Assembly: GCF_026342835.1 (NCBI RefSeq)
Contig: NZ_JAPEMI010000001.1
Span: 6,144,501-6,208,500, forward strand
Direction: 5' to 3'
Length of the DNA stretch: 64,000 bases
Source of the DNA: Streptomyces sp. NBC_00154
Lineage (GTDB): Bacteria > Actinomycetota > Actinomycetes > Streptomycetales > Streptomycetaceae
The notes under the pieces were generated by a model. That model was given only the letters and a program-made list of their open reading frames with translations, made no database searches and had not been told where the DNA came from. This document shows positions 52,493-61,198 of the stretch, in pieces; position 1 is the stretch's first letter; every line of letters begins with the position of its first letter. Made by a program: the position numbers and the translations under genes.

Positions 52493-53398
52493 TCAGGCGG
52501 CCAGTCGTGCCACTTCGGAAGCCGCCATCAGAAAGGCGCCGACGCCGAAGTCGGGGTGGATTCGTAGCCGACCGGCTGGCTCGACTCCGGCCGGTCGCCG
52601 ACGTCCTGAACCCAGCCGAACTTTCCGTCAGGATGCACCGCGTCCCGGACGAGAGCGTTCCAGCCCCGTGCGAGGAGAGGCAGGTAGACGGCCCGGTCGA
52701 TGATGCCCATTCGGATGGCGAACGCCAGACCGAAGCAGAACATCGCCGTGCCGCTCGACTCCTTGCCGGGTAGGTGCGCGGCGTCGGCCAGGGAAGGGTT
52801 CCAGAAACCGTCCGTGCGCTGCGCGGCCAGGAGACTGCGGCTCACGCTCCTGCATGTTCCAACGGTACTCAGGGGCGCGCTTGTCGTCCGCCGGCATGAC
52901 AGCGAGGACCTTGGCATGAGCCGCGTACGCCCACCCGTTGCCCCGCGACCAGAACACGGGTTTGCCACTGGGCGAGAGATTGCCTGCACCGCCCGGGGAC
53001 CAGGTGCCGTCGCGGTACCACAACTCGTGCCCGTAGTCGTACAGCCCGCCGGCCTGGACACGCTTGGTGTGGTTGTACATCGCGTACATCTTGACCCAGT
53101 AGTTGGTGTCGTTGCGTAGCGCGCCGATGCGGACCATGGGGGGCATCGCCATGTGCAGGGCATCCACCCACCACCAGTCGTCGTGCTTCTGGGGCTGGTA
53201 TGTGTAGACCATCCTGCGCAGAGACGTCTCGATGGCCGACAACTTCTCCGCGCCGCCGAGTACGTCGTAGAGGTCGAGGTACGTCTGGCCGGCGCAGTGA
53301 TTGTCGGCGTGGCGGGTCGTGACGCCACCGGCGAGGCCGTACGAGTGCTCCTCCGCCCACGACTGGTGCCCGGTGCTACCGCGGGCGGAGTCCATGTA
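52493..53398 (-). pseudogene. GH88/GH105 unsaturated glucuronyl/galacturonyl hydrolase, broken
   Basis: The main part reads LRRMVYTYQPQKHDDWWWVD, MAMPPMVRIG, YWVKMYAMYNHTK and SPSGKPVFWSRGNGWAYAAH, all typical of GH105-type hydrolases. Near 52840 the frame shifts to AAQRTDGFWNPSLADAAHLP, then SSGTAMFCFGLAFA and WVQDVGDRPESSQPVGYEST. A second shift near 52540 precedes the last residues (FGVGAFLMAASEVARLAA). The 5' end is lost at about 53398, where it abuts the CdtB-like gene. An intact enzyme would process pectin or rhamnogalacturonan oligosaccharides. Confidence 0.8.
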
Positions 53399-54742
53399 GG
53401 CAAGGCCCGTCCTGCGCTCGGTGTCGCCTATTGCGGGGTCGTCTACTTCACCTGGCACGGGGCCGCACAAGGCGGCACGGACAACGTCACCGTGCTGAGG
53501 AACATCGAGGAACGAATGGCGAACGCCGGCCCTGACAGAAAGGCGCTGCGCTGGGCGGTTCTCGGCGAGTACAACATGGAGACACACGGTACCGGCGGGT
53601 TGGCCGAGGCGCTCGGACCTGACCTGCCGACGTACCAGCTGCTGCCACCGAACGCCCCGACCCGTCCCGTGACGGGGCGCAGCATCGACTACGCAGTCAC
53701 CGGGAAGGTCGAGCCGCCCATCCACTCGGGCTATGGGCTCGGCACGGTGATGACGGATTTCGAGCTGTCGGACCACCGTCCTGTCGAGTACGACTTCAGT
53801 TACCTCACGGACGACCCGACGTGTGTGCCGGCGGAGCAGCCGAAGCCGAGGAAGACCGTTCCCTCGAAGAGACAGGTCCTCACAAGCGCGGCCACCACTC
53901 GGTCCCCCTACCCCACAAGTCTCTCGGCCACCAGCCGCCTCAAGTTCAGGAAAGTGACCCAGCAGAGTCTGGGTGATCACAGTTTCCAGCTCCAAGCGGC
54001 TCCTGGCCACCCCGGTCACTACCGCGTGCTGCACAACTCGACCCGCACCTATCTGGGCCAGGAGGGCGGTACCCCCGATGCGCAGGCGATTCTGCTGGGG
54101 TACGACGACGGGGACTCGCAGTTGTGGCGTCCGTTGGACATGGGTGACGGCACCTGGGTTCTGATGAACCTGGCCACCGGCCAAGCGTTGACAACTGAGC
54201 GTGATGACGGTGAAGAGCTGGTGGGCCGGGACCTCGTCGACGACTTCGATCCCGACCAACGCTGGTTCTTCCAGGATGCCGAGAGCGAGGCGCTGGACGT
54301 CGACAGGATCGTCACCGTCGCGGGTTCGGCGGCGACCGTGGAGGGGGCGGACCCGCTGGAAGGAAGCCCCGTGAGGCTCGAACCCGAACGCAGTGACGAC
54401 TCGACTACGGAAGAGTTCACTGTCATAGCCGTGAACCCGGGCGAGAGCAGGACCGATGGCAACAGCTGCTACTACCTCGTGCACGGCGACCTGTACGTCA
54501 ACTCGACTGCTACCAACCCCCAGGTCAGTGAGGGCAACCAGCTGACGTTGAACAAGTTCCGGGCCAACGACACCGGCTATCAGTTCTGCACCCGTCTTGC
54601 CGACCGGCATGAGACGGTCGCGGCCCCTGTGCTGCAGTACGACAACCGTGCCGGCTTCACCGCGCTCGGGGCTCTGAACGGCGGCTTGCTGGGGTTGGGC
54701 TCATCAGCGCTCACGTGGTTCTGGGAAGTGCGCAGGAGCTGA
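53399..54742 (+). pseudogene. CdtB-like nuclease C-terminal half fused to lectin-like domain
   Basis: The frame is open from 53153, but similarity starts near 53420. The sequence YFTWHGAAQGGTDNVTVL, WAVLGEYNMET, TGRSIDYAVTG and LSDHRPVEYDF is the C-terminal half of a CdtB/endonuclease-exonuclease-phosphatase fold. The usual GDFN is GEYN here. The N-terminal half with the first catalytic Glu is missing. The second part (about 53900-54740) has repeated beta-trefoil-like motifs (YRVLHNSTRTYLGQ, SQLWRPLDMGDGTWVLMNLA, QRWFFQDAES), as in ricin-type lectins. An intact protein would be a secreted DNase-like toxin with a sugar-binding domain. Confidence 0.62.
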
Positions 54743-55226
54743 TCGCCGCCGGTCCCCGGCGCCGGGAGTCTTCGGCACGGGGTGGCGAGAGGGACCGCTT
54801 CCGCGGACGACGGACCATACCGGCTCGCGACAGCTCTTCCCTCGCGGGGCGGGCAGCGTCCAGGGCCGAGCGGGTGCCGATCATGGCTCCACGCCATGGA
54901 CCGCCCGATGTGCGGTGGCGGGGTACCCAGCCGCCGTCGCGGCCGTCCGGTGGTCTCGTGGGCCCTGTCGCCGTCGACACCGACGAGACCATCTCCAGCC
55001 AGGGGACGGTCTCGTCGGGTCGGCTCAGGCGAGCGGTGTGTGCGGTGTCAGCCGGCCGGCGGAGACGAGTAAGGTGCGGCCGGGAGCCCCCGCGCGGGCC
55101 GCGAAGGAGCAGCGACGGCGTCACTTGTGTACAGCAGCGCAACTCCAGTCAACTCAGGGTGATGCTCCGATAGGATGCGTGGACGAAGACATTGCGGAGC
55201 GGTAGTCTCCGGCGAAGGCGGACATC
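54743..55226. other. About 480 bp without a recognisable gene
   Basis: No supported frame between the lectin-like gene and the LAL regulator. It contains no clear terminator. Confidence 0.4.
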
Positions 55227-55915
55227 ATGCCCGATATCGCACCGTTGCGGGGGCGACGCGACGAGTTGGCGCAACTGCACTCGCTGGTGGACCGAGCTCG
55301 CGTCGGCCGCAGTGGGGCGCTGGTCGTCTCCGGTGAGGCCGGTGTCGGCAAGACGGCGCTCCTGGACCATCTCACGGCACAGGCCGCCCCACACGTCCGC
55401 ACCGAGCGCATCGTCGCCTCGCAGTCCGAGATGGAGCTCGCCTACGCCGGCCTCCAGCAGCTCTGTGGGAACATGGTGGATTCCGCCGACCGACTGCCGG
55501 CCCCGCAACAGGAGGCCATCGAGGTGGCGTTCGGGCTGTGCAGCGCCCCCGCGCCGAGCCCCTTCCTCGTGGGGCTGGCATTGCTGGGAGTGCTCACCGA
55601 GGCCGCGGAGGACCGGGGACTGCTGTGCGTCGTCGACGACGCACAGTGGCTCGACCAGGCATCGGCGCGTGCCCTTGCGTTCGCCGCCCGGCGCCTGGAG
55701 GCGGAAGGCATTGCCCTGGTGCTGGCCATGCGAGAGGCCGACGAGGTGTTCGCGGGCCTGACACAGATGCGCGTCGAAGGGCTCGGGCACGAGGACGCGT
55801 GCGAGCTGCTGCGGCTGGCGGTGCCCGGTGGTCTCGACCGTAGGGTGCGCGACCAGCTGATCGCGGAGAGCCGGGGCAATCCACTCGCCCTGCGGGAGCT
55901 GCCCCGGGCCTTTGA
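55227..55915 (+). pseudogene. LAL-type LuxR regulator, truncated after ATPase domain start
   Basis: From ATG 55227: a LAL N-terminus (LRGRRDELAQLHSLVDRAR), Walker A GEAGVGKTALLDHL, Walker B LLCVVDDAQWLDQAS, and ESRGNPLALRELPRAF. Complete LAL regulators have about 900 residues and end in a LuxR helix-turn-helix. Here similarity stops after about 230 residues, and the frame runs into the reverse complement of a tRNA 3' end (giving the spurious peptide GWRDLNPRP). It cannot bind DNA. Confidence 0.8.
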
Positions 55916-55930
55916 CCTGTTGTTTCAGCT

Positions 55931-55978
55931 GTCGGGGTGGCGGGATTTGAACCCACGACCTCTTCGTCCCGAACGAAG
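55931..55978 (-). tRNA. 3' half of tRNA-Pro(CGG): likely attachment-site remnant, not a full tRNA
   Basis: On the minus strand the sequence runs from anticodon stem-loop CTTCG-TTCGGGA-CGAAG through the variable loop and T-arm (GTGGG-TTCAAAT-CCCGC) to the acceptor strand CACCCCGA. The anticodon is CGG. The D-arm and 5' acceptor strand are absent: beyond 55978 the sequence is unrelated. Integrative elements in Streptomyces carry exactly such 3' tRNA segments as att cores. Confidence 0.8.
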
Positions 55979-56013
55979 ATCGGGTCAACCTGCAGGGTGT
56001 TCGGCGGCTACCC

Positions 56014-56093
56014 TGACGGTTGTCTTGACGGAGGTTGGTGGACACGAACAAGGACAACCCCAGCCGTCAGGTTCGGCTGAGCTTCTTGGGCTG
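56014..56093 (+). repeat. Direct repeat, copy 2 (partner 51912-51992)
   Basis: Begins TGACGGTTGTCTTGACGGAG and includes the conserved short frame DTNKDNPSRQVRLSFLG. It lies 35 bp beyond the tRNA remnant, suggesting association with the end of an integrated element. Confidence 0.7.
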
Positions 56094-56189
56094 ATCGAGA
56101 TCGCTCGCGGAAGTCCTGCCGCCGTTTCTCCGTACTCTGCACGCTCGAACGGAGAGCGACTTGCACGGTACGGACCCGAACGTGACTGA

Positions 56190-56532
56190 ACGACCTTGCG
56201 ACGGATGCGGCACATGCCTGCTCGGCGTGCGGCGCCTGTCCCGCGTGAAGCCGGCAGGACTGCCCGCGTTTGACCCGTCGGAGTGAAGTTGACCGGCACT
56301 CCCGAGCACGCCAGAACTCTCTGGATGAACGGGAGATGAGAGAAATTCACCCGCCATGCCGACGTGTGGTCCCCTTCGGGTCAACTCTTCTCAGAGGATC
56401 CTCATCCTGGGTGCCCGGATGCAGTACCGACGGGGCGGCACGCCGCGATTCCTGGCAAAGCCGCTCTGAACGAGGGCCCGGGACATCGTGATTCCGCGCC
56501 GGAACGCCCGGCACGGAAGGGACGAACGAACA
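56190..56532. other. About 340 bp without a gene
   Basis: Intergenic DNA upstream of the small secreted protein. Only short shadow frames are seen. Confidence 0.4.
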
Positions 56533-56826
56533 ATGAATCTCACCATCAAGCGCGCCGTTGTCACCGCGGTCGCCGCGATCTCGGTACTCGCGGGATCGGC
56601 GACCGTCGCGAGCGCCGCCTCCCCGCACGGCGGCCCGAAGCATCACTGCAAGCACGGGAAGTTCGCCCAGCACGGGAATTCCACCCAGCACGGGAAGTTC
56701 AGCCAGCACGGGAAGTTCACCAAGATCCGCCACGACGGCCGGCACCACCACACGATGCACCTGAAGGGCCACCGCCTGCCCGTCAAGATCCTCGTGACGA
56801 AGCGGCTTGCGATCAGGTCGCATTGA
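56533..56826 (+). CDS. Small secreted histidine-rich protein
   Basis: 97 aa from ATG 56533, with GGAAGGGA upstream. The signal peptide is KRAVVTAVAAISVLAGSATVASA. The mature part is strongly basic and rich in His, including four near-repeats of the unit QHGKF/QHGNS around residues 43-66, and HHHTMHLKGH. Such sequence could bind metal ions (Zn, Cu, Ni) or act as an antimicrobial peptide; there is no family match I know. The nucleotide repeats (CAGCACGGGAA) suggest expansion by slippage. A strong terminator follows, so the gene is probably monocistronic. Confidence 0.75.
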   Translation: MNLTIKRAVVTAVAAISVLAGSATVASAASPHGGPKHHCKHGKFAQHGNSTQHGKFSQHGKFTKIRHDGRHHHTMHLKGHRLPVKILVTKRLAIRSH

Positions 56827-56839
56827 TTCCGGCCCTCAC

Positions 56840-56872
56840 GGCGCCCCTGTGCGAGCCACGCACGGGGGCGCC
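56840..56872 (+). terminator. Terminator after His-rich protein gene
   Basis: GGCGCCCCTGTGCG (56840-56853) pairs with CGCACGGGGGCGCC (56859-56872), with one T-G wobble and a 5-nt loop, 14 nt after the stop. Confidence 0.85.
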
Positions 56873-57197
56873 GCCGTGTCCGATACGGCATGTGGTGACA
56901 GCTTTGAAGGGTGTCTGGCATGTCCTCGCCAGGGCCGTGATGGAGGGCGGGAGCCGGCCGGCTCTTGAGGTGTGCGATGCCGTGCTCAACGCGGATACGG
57001 CGCGAGGAGTGGGCCTGGCGCCGTGAACTTGCGGTGCGGTGGAGTCATCACACGCCCGGCCGTCCGGGCGCCCAGCCCCTGGTAGCCGCCGGCATCGTCA
57101 AGGACTTCGGCCGATCAGGTGCCGATACCGCGATTCTGCGTAATCCCTTCGAGTAATGCGTTACTCGTAAAGGGCGAACCGGAACAATAAGGGACGG

Positions 57198-58871
57198 GTG
57201 ACGGAAGGGAGACCGACGGGAGAGTGGTACATGCCCCTGCGGAAACGTAAGGCGCAGCTGAGGACCCGGGCCGGGAAGGCGGCCGTCGGTGGATACGGTG
57301 CGATGGATGCGCGCCTGCCCGTCAGCGAGCTCGGCAGACAGTTGCTGCGCAAGGCCTTTCCCGATCACTGGTCCTTTCTCCTCGGCGAGATCGCCCTCTA
57401 CTCGTTCGTGGTTCTGCTCCTGACCGGCGTGTACCTCACCCTGTTCTTCGACCCGAGCATGATGGAGAACGTCTACACCGGTTCCTATGCGCCCCTTCAG
57501 GGCGTGAGGATGACGCAGGCCTACACCACCACCCTCAACATCAGTTTTGACGTGCGCGGAGGCCTGCTGATCCGTCAGATCCACCACTGGGCGGCACTGG
57601 TGTTCGTCGCCGCGATCGCCGTCCATTTGCTGCGGATCTTCTTCACCGGCGCCTTCCGTAAGCCGCGGGAGGCCAACTGGGTCGTGGGCGTGACACTGTT
57701 CGTACTCGCGCTCCTCGAAGGATTCGCGGGCTACTCGCTGCCCGACGATCTGCTGTCCGGTACGGGTCTGAGGACGGCGGCCACCATTGTGGGGTCGATC
57801 CCGGTCGTCGGAACGTACGTGGAGCTGTTCGTCTTCGGAGGACAGTTCCCGGGCAATGACGTGATCCCTCGTCTGTACGCCGTGCACATCCTGCTCGTGC
57901 CCGGCCTGATCGTGGCGCTGATCACCGTTCATCTCATGCTGGTGGTCCACCTCAAGCACACCCACTGGGCGGCGCAGGGGAAGACCAACAAGAACGCCGT
58001 CGGCTCACCGGCGTTCCCGCAATTCACTGCGAAGACCACAGGTTTCTTCCTCATGGTGTTCGGCGTACTGGCCGTGCTGGGCGGGCTCGCCCAGATCAAC
58101 CCCGTATGGAACTACGGCCCCTACCGCGCCGACCAGGTTTCCGGTAACGCACAGCCGGACTGGTATGTCGGGTTCCTGGAGGGCGCGCTTCGGCTGATGC
58201 CGCCATGGGAGACCGACATCGCGGGTCACACCATCATGTGGAATGTGTTCATTCCGACGCTCGTGCTGCCGGGCGTGGTCTTCATGGTGCTGTTCCTCTA
58301 TCCCTTCTTCGAGAAGTGGGTGACGGGTGACCGCAGGGAACACCATCTGTGCGACCGGCCGCGCAACCGGCCGACCCGCACCGGGCTCGGCGTGGCGGCC
58401 ATCGTCTTCTACGCCGTTCTGCTGGTCGCCGGCGGCAACGACGTCGTCGCCTACTCGTTCAGGGTTTCGATCGAGGTCATGACCTGGATCCTCAGGATCG
58501 CGCTGATCGCCGCCCCGCTCCTGGCGTTCGCGCTGACCAAACGCCTCTGCCTCGCCCTTCAGATGTGGGACCGCCGCCGGCTGACCGAGGGTGAGGAGAC
58601 CGGCCAGGTGACCCAATCGGTGAGCGGCGACCTCTCGGAGAGCCACCGCGGCCTGAGCCCGACGGATCGCTACCGCATCCTGATGCGTGATGTCCCGACG
58701 CCCCTGGAGCTCCCCGCGGAGGGCCCGGTCTCGCGGCGGCGACGGCTTCGGACCGTGCTGAGCGGGTGGTACTACAGGGACCTCGTGGACCTGCCCGTCA
58801 CGGACGAGCAACGGTCCCGGATCGCCGAGCGGACGGCGCCGTCGGAGCGGGTTCGCGAGCCCGAGGACTGA
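57198..58871 (+). CDS. qcrB: Cytochrome bc1 complex cytochrome b subunit (QcrB-like), unlinked copy
   Basis: 557 aa from GTG 57198; ATG 57231 is an alternative. Haem-ligand histidines lie in QIHHWAALVFVAAIAVHL and YAVHILLVPGLIVALITVHL. The quinol-site motif is present as QPDWYVGF in place of PEWY, as in actinobacteria. Eight or more membrane segments and a C-terminal cytoplasmic tail are visible. In the primary locus of actinobacteria qcrB follows qcrC and qcrA; here both are absent, so this is a second, unlinked cytochrome b, next to a second ctaD. It may replace the main subunit under special conditions. Confidence 0.9.
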   Translation: MTEGRPTGEWYMPLRKRKAQLRTRAGKAAVGGYGAMDARLPVSELGRQLLRKAFPDHWSFLLGEIALYSFVVLLLTGVYLTLFFDPSMMENVYTGSYAPLQGVRMTQAYTTTLNISFDVRGGLLIRQIHHWAALVFVAAIAVHLLRIFFTGAFRKPREANWVVGVTLFVLALLEGFAGYSLPDDLLSGTGLRTAATIVGSIPVVGTYVELFVFGGQFPGNDVIPRLYAVHILLVPGLIVALITVHLMLVVHLKHTHWAAQGKTNKNAVGSPAFPQFTAKTTGFFLMVFGVLAVLGGLAQINPVWNYGPYRADQVSGNAQPDWYVGFLEGALRLMPPWETDIAGHTIMWNVFIPTLVLPGVVFMVLFLYPFFEKWVTGDRREHHLCDRPRNRPTRTGLGVAAIVFYAVLLVAGGNDVVAYSFRVSIEVMTWILRIALIAAPLLAFALTKRLCLALQMWDRRRLTEGEETGQVTQSVSGDLSESHRGLSPTDRYRILMRDVPTPLELPAEGPVSRRRRLRTVLSGWYYRDLVDLPVTDEQRSRIAERTAPSERVREPED

Positions 58872-58880
58872 GAGCCGCCG

Positions 58881-59270
58881 TCAGCCCTGCACACGCGCGT
58901 ACTGGAAGACCATTCCGAACACCCCCGCCAGGACCACGCCCAGGCCGATCAGGAAGAGCCACAGACCGAACACCACACCGAGAGCGAGCAGGGCCATCCC
59001 GGCGGCTGTCAGCGACGGCCAGATGCTGTGCGGAGAAAAGAAGTCCACCGGACCGGACCGATCCTGGATCTGCCCCTCCCCGCGGTCCTCGGGGCGCAGC
59101 CCCTTCCTCCGGTAGTTGGTGGCGAAGAAGAACGTGACCAGCAGCGCCATGAGGAACGAGATGGTGAGCGCCGCCGTGCCTGTCGGATCCCGGGACCACA
59201 CGGCGTAGAGAACATCGGTCACGAGAAAGAACCCCGCGACTCCGGCGAAGAGAATGGCCTCGGTCTTCAT
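58881..59270 (-). CDS. ctaF: Cytochrome c oxidase subunit IV (CtaF, actinobacterial)
   Basis: 129 aa, start ATG 59270 overlapping the ctaD stop (ATGA). Four hydrophobic segments with the actinobacterial CtaF pattern: ILFAGVAGFFLVTDVLYAVW, TISFLMALLVTFFFATNY, the loop DFFSPHSIWP and LGVVFGLWLFLIGLGVVLAG. It is an accessory membrane subunit of the aa3 oxidase, translationally coupled to subunit I. Its end is convergent with qcrB (10 bp apart). Confidence 0.9.
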   Translation of the reverse strand: MKTEAILFAGVAGFFLVTDVLYAVWSRDPTGTAALTISFLMALLVTFFFATNYRRKGLRPEDRGEGQIQDRSGPVDFFSPHSIWPSLTAAGMALLALGVVFGLWLFLIGLGVVLAGVFGMVFQYARVQG

Positions 59271-60976
59271 TCGCCGGACTCCTCATCGGCGCCCGAAACG
59301 GAGTGGGACCCGCCTCGGCCGAGGCCCGCCTTCTCCTTCAGGGGGTGGTGCAGGTCGAAGGCCGGTGAGTCGGAACGTACGCGGGGCAATGCCCGGAAAT
59401 TGTGCCTCGGGGGTGGACAGGAGGTCGCCCACTCCAGGGAACGGCCGAACCCCCACGGGTCGTCCAGTTCGACCTTCGGTGCGTAACGGCTGGTGTGCCA
59501 CACGTTGTACAGGAACGGCAGTGTCGACAGGCCGAGCACAAAGGAGCCGATGGACGAGACCGTATTGAGCACGGTGAAGCCGTCCGCTGCGAGATAGTCG
59601 GCGTAACGGCGAGGCATTCCGGCCTCCCCCAGCCAGTGCTGGACCAGGAAGGTCAGCTGAAAGCCGACGAACAAGGTCCAGAAATGGATACGCCCGATGC
59701 GTTCATCCAGCATGCGTCCGGTGAACTTGGGCCACCAGAAGTAGAAACCGCCGAACATCGCGAAGACCACTGTGCCGAAGAGCACGTAATGGAGGTGGGC
59801 GACGATGAAGTATGAGTCGGTGAGGTGGAAGTCGAGCGGAGGCGAGGCGATCAGCACCCCGCTGAGGCCGCCGAGGAGAAATGTCACGAGGAAGCCGATC
59901 GCCCAGAGCATGGGTGTCTCGAACGTGATACTGCCGTGCCACATGGTGCCGATCCAGTTGAAGAACTTGACACCGGTGGGCACGGCGATGATGAACGACA
60001 TGGCGGAGAAGAACGGCAGGAGAACGGCTCCCGTGGCGAACATGTGATGGGCCCAGACAACCGCCGAGAGCATGGTGATGCTGATCGTGGCCATGACCAT
60101 TCCGAAATACCCGAACATCGGCTTCCGGCTGAACGCGGGAATGATTTCGCTCACCACTCCGAAGAAGGGCAACGCGACAATGTAGACCTCGGGATGGCCG
60201 AAGAACCAGAACAGGTGCTGCCACAGCAGTGCCCCGCCGTTGGCGGAGTCGAAGACATGCGCCCCGAACTTCCGATCGGCTTCGAGGGCGAGCAGCGTGG
60301 CAGCGAGCACCGGAAACGCGAGCAGCGCGAGGATCGAGGTGAACAGAACGTTCCAGGTGAAGATCGGCATCCGGAACATGGTCATACCGGGGGCGCGCAG
60401 ACAGACGATCGTGGTGATGAAATTGACCGATGCCAGGGTCGTACTGATCCCCGACAGCACCAGGCCCATGGTCCAGAGGTCTCCGCCGGCGCCGGGGGAG
60501 AAGACGGCACTGTTCAGCGGGGCGTAGGCGAACCAGCCGAAGTGTGCCGCGCCGCCGGGCACCACGAATCCGGACACCACGATGATTCCGCCGAACAGGA
60601 AGAGCCAGTAGGTGAGCGCGTTCAGGCGAGGGAAGGCGACATCGGGCGCGCCGATCTGCAGCGGCATGATGGCGTTCGCGAAGCCGCCGAACATCGGCGT
60701 GGCGAACAGCAGCATCATGACGGTGCCGTGGATCGTGAACAGCTGGTTGTACTGTTCCGCGCTGACGATCTGAAGTCCTGGCCGGGCCAGCTCCGCCCGC
60801 ATGAGCATGGCCAACACTCCGCCCAGCAGGAAGAACCCGAACGCGGTGACCATGTAGAGATTGCCGATGACCTTGTGGTCCGTGGTCGTCAGCCACCCCA
60901 TGAGTCTCACACCGGCACTGATGCGCTTGTTGACCACCGGCTCGGCCGGCGCGGCTTCCTGCAGGTCCTGCGCCAT
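59267..60976 (-). CDS. ctaD: Cytochrome c oxidase subunit I (CtaD), second copy
   Basis: 569 aa from ATG 60976 (MAQDLQEAAPAEPVV) with GGACGGAG upstream; earlier starts would add non-conserved residues. It carries all haem-copper oxidase signatures: the low-spin haem His region NQLFTIHGTVMMLLFATPMF, the CuB/Tyr motif WFFGHPEVYIV, AHHMFATG, and HFHLTD-like with IVAHLHYVL for the other haem ligands. It catalyses O2 reduction with proton pumping. ctaC and ctaE are not present, so it must pair with subunits from elsewhere. Confidence 0.94.
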   Translation of the reverse strand: MAQDLQEAAPAEPVVNKRISAGVRLMGWLTTTDHKVIGNLYMVTAFGFFLLGGVLAMLMRAELARPGLQIVSAEQYNQLFTIHGTVMMLLFATPMFGGFANAIMPLQIGAPDVAFPRLNALTYWLFLFGGIIVVSGFVVPGGAAHFGWFAYAPLNSAVFSPGAGGDLWTMGLVLSGISTTLASVNFITTIVCLRAPGMTMFRMPIFTWNVLFTSILALLAFPVLAATLLALEADRKFGAHVFDSANGGALLWQHLFWFFGHPEVYIVALPFFGVVSEIIPAFSRKPMFGYFGMVMATISITMLSAVVWAHHMFATGAVLLPFFSAMSFIIAVPTGVKFFNWIGTMWHGSITFETPMLWAIGFLVTFLLGGLSGVLIASPPLDFHLTDSYFIVAHLHYVLFGTVVFAMFGGFYFWWPKFTGRMLDERIGRIHFWTLFVGFQLTFLVQHWLGEAGMPRRYADYLAADGFTVLNTVSSIGSFVLGLSTLPFLYNVWHTSRYAPKVELDDPWGFGRSLEWATSCPPPRHNFRALPRVRSDSPAFDLHHPLKEKAGLGRGGSHSVSGADEESGE

Positions 60977-61052
60977 CGGTTCTCCGTCCCTCCCGGTTGA
61001 CTCGATGGTGGAGCCTGTAGGCAAGGACAGCCGTACGACTGGCGGTGTCACC

Positions 61053-61086
61053 CTCGAATTTCACCGGATCACCGGTGAAATTCGAG
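61053..61086. promoter_or_regulatory. Perfect 15-bp inverted repeat upstream of ctaD
   Basis: CTCGAATTTCACCGG (61053-61067) and its exact complement (61072-61086) separated by ATCA, about 77 nt upstream of the ctaD start. The moderate AT content of the arms argues for a protein-binding operator rather than a terminator, although it also lies about 110 nt past the end of the membrane protein gene upstream. Confidence 0.6.
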
Positions 61087-61198
61087 CGGGTGCCCCGGGG
61101 CACCCGCCGGATGCCCGCCGTCGACCGGGCCAGGGCCGATGCGGCACGCGAAACTGATCGGTGGCGGCCTCATTCCGCTCGTCCGGCCCCGCAGGGAC

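Noticed and set aside
55934..56189. C-terminal extension GWRDLNPRPLRPERR of the LAL frame
   Set aside because: This peptide is the translation of the reverse strand of a tRNA 3' end, a known annotation artefact, so it is treated as non-coding.
56640..56720. Short tandem repeats resembling a small CRISPR array
   Set aside because: The units are 15-18 bp, lie within a coding sequence and have no spacers. They are codon repeats of a His-rich protein. No CRISPR array was seen anywhere.
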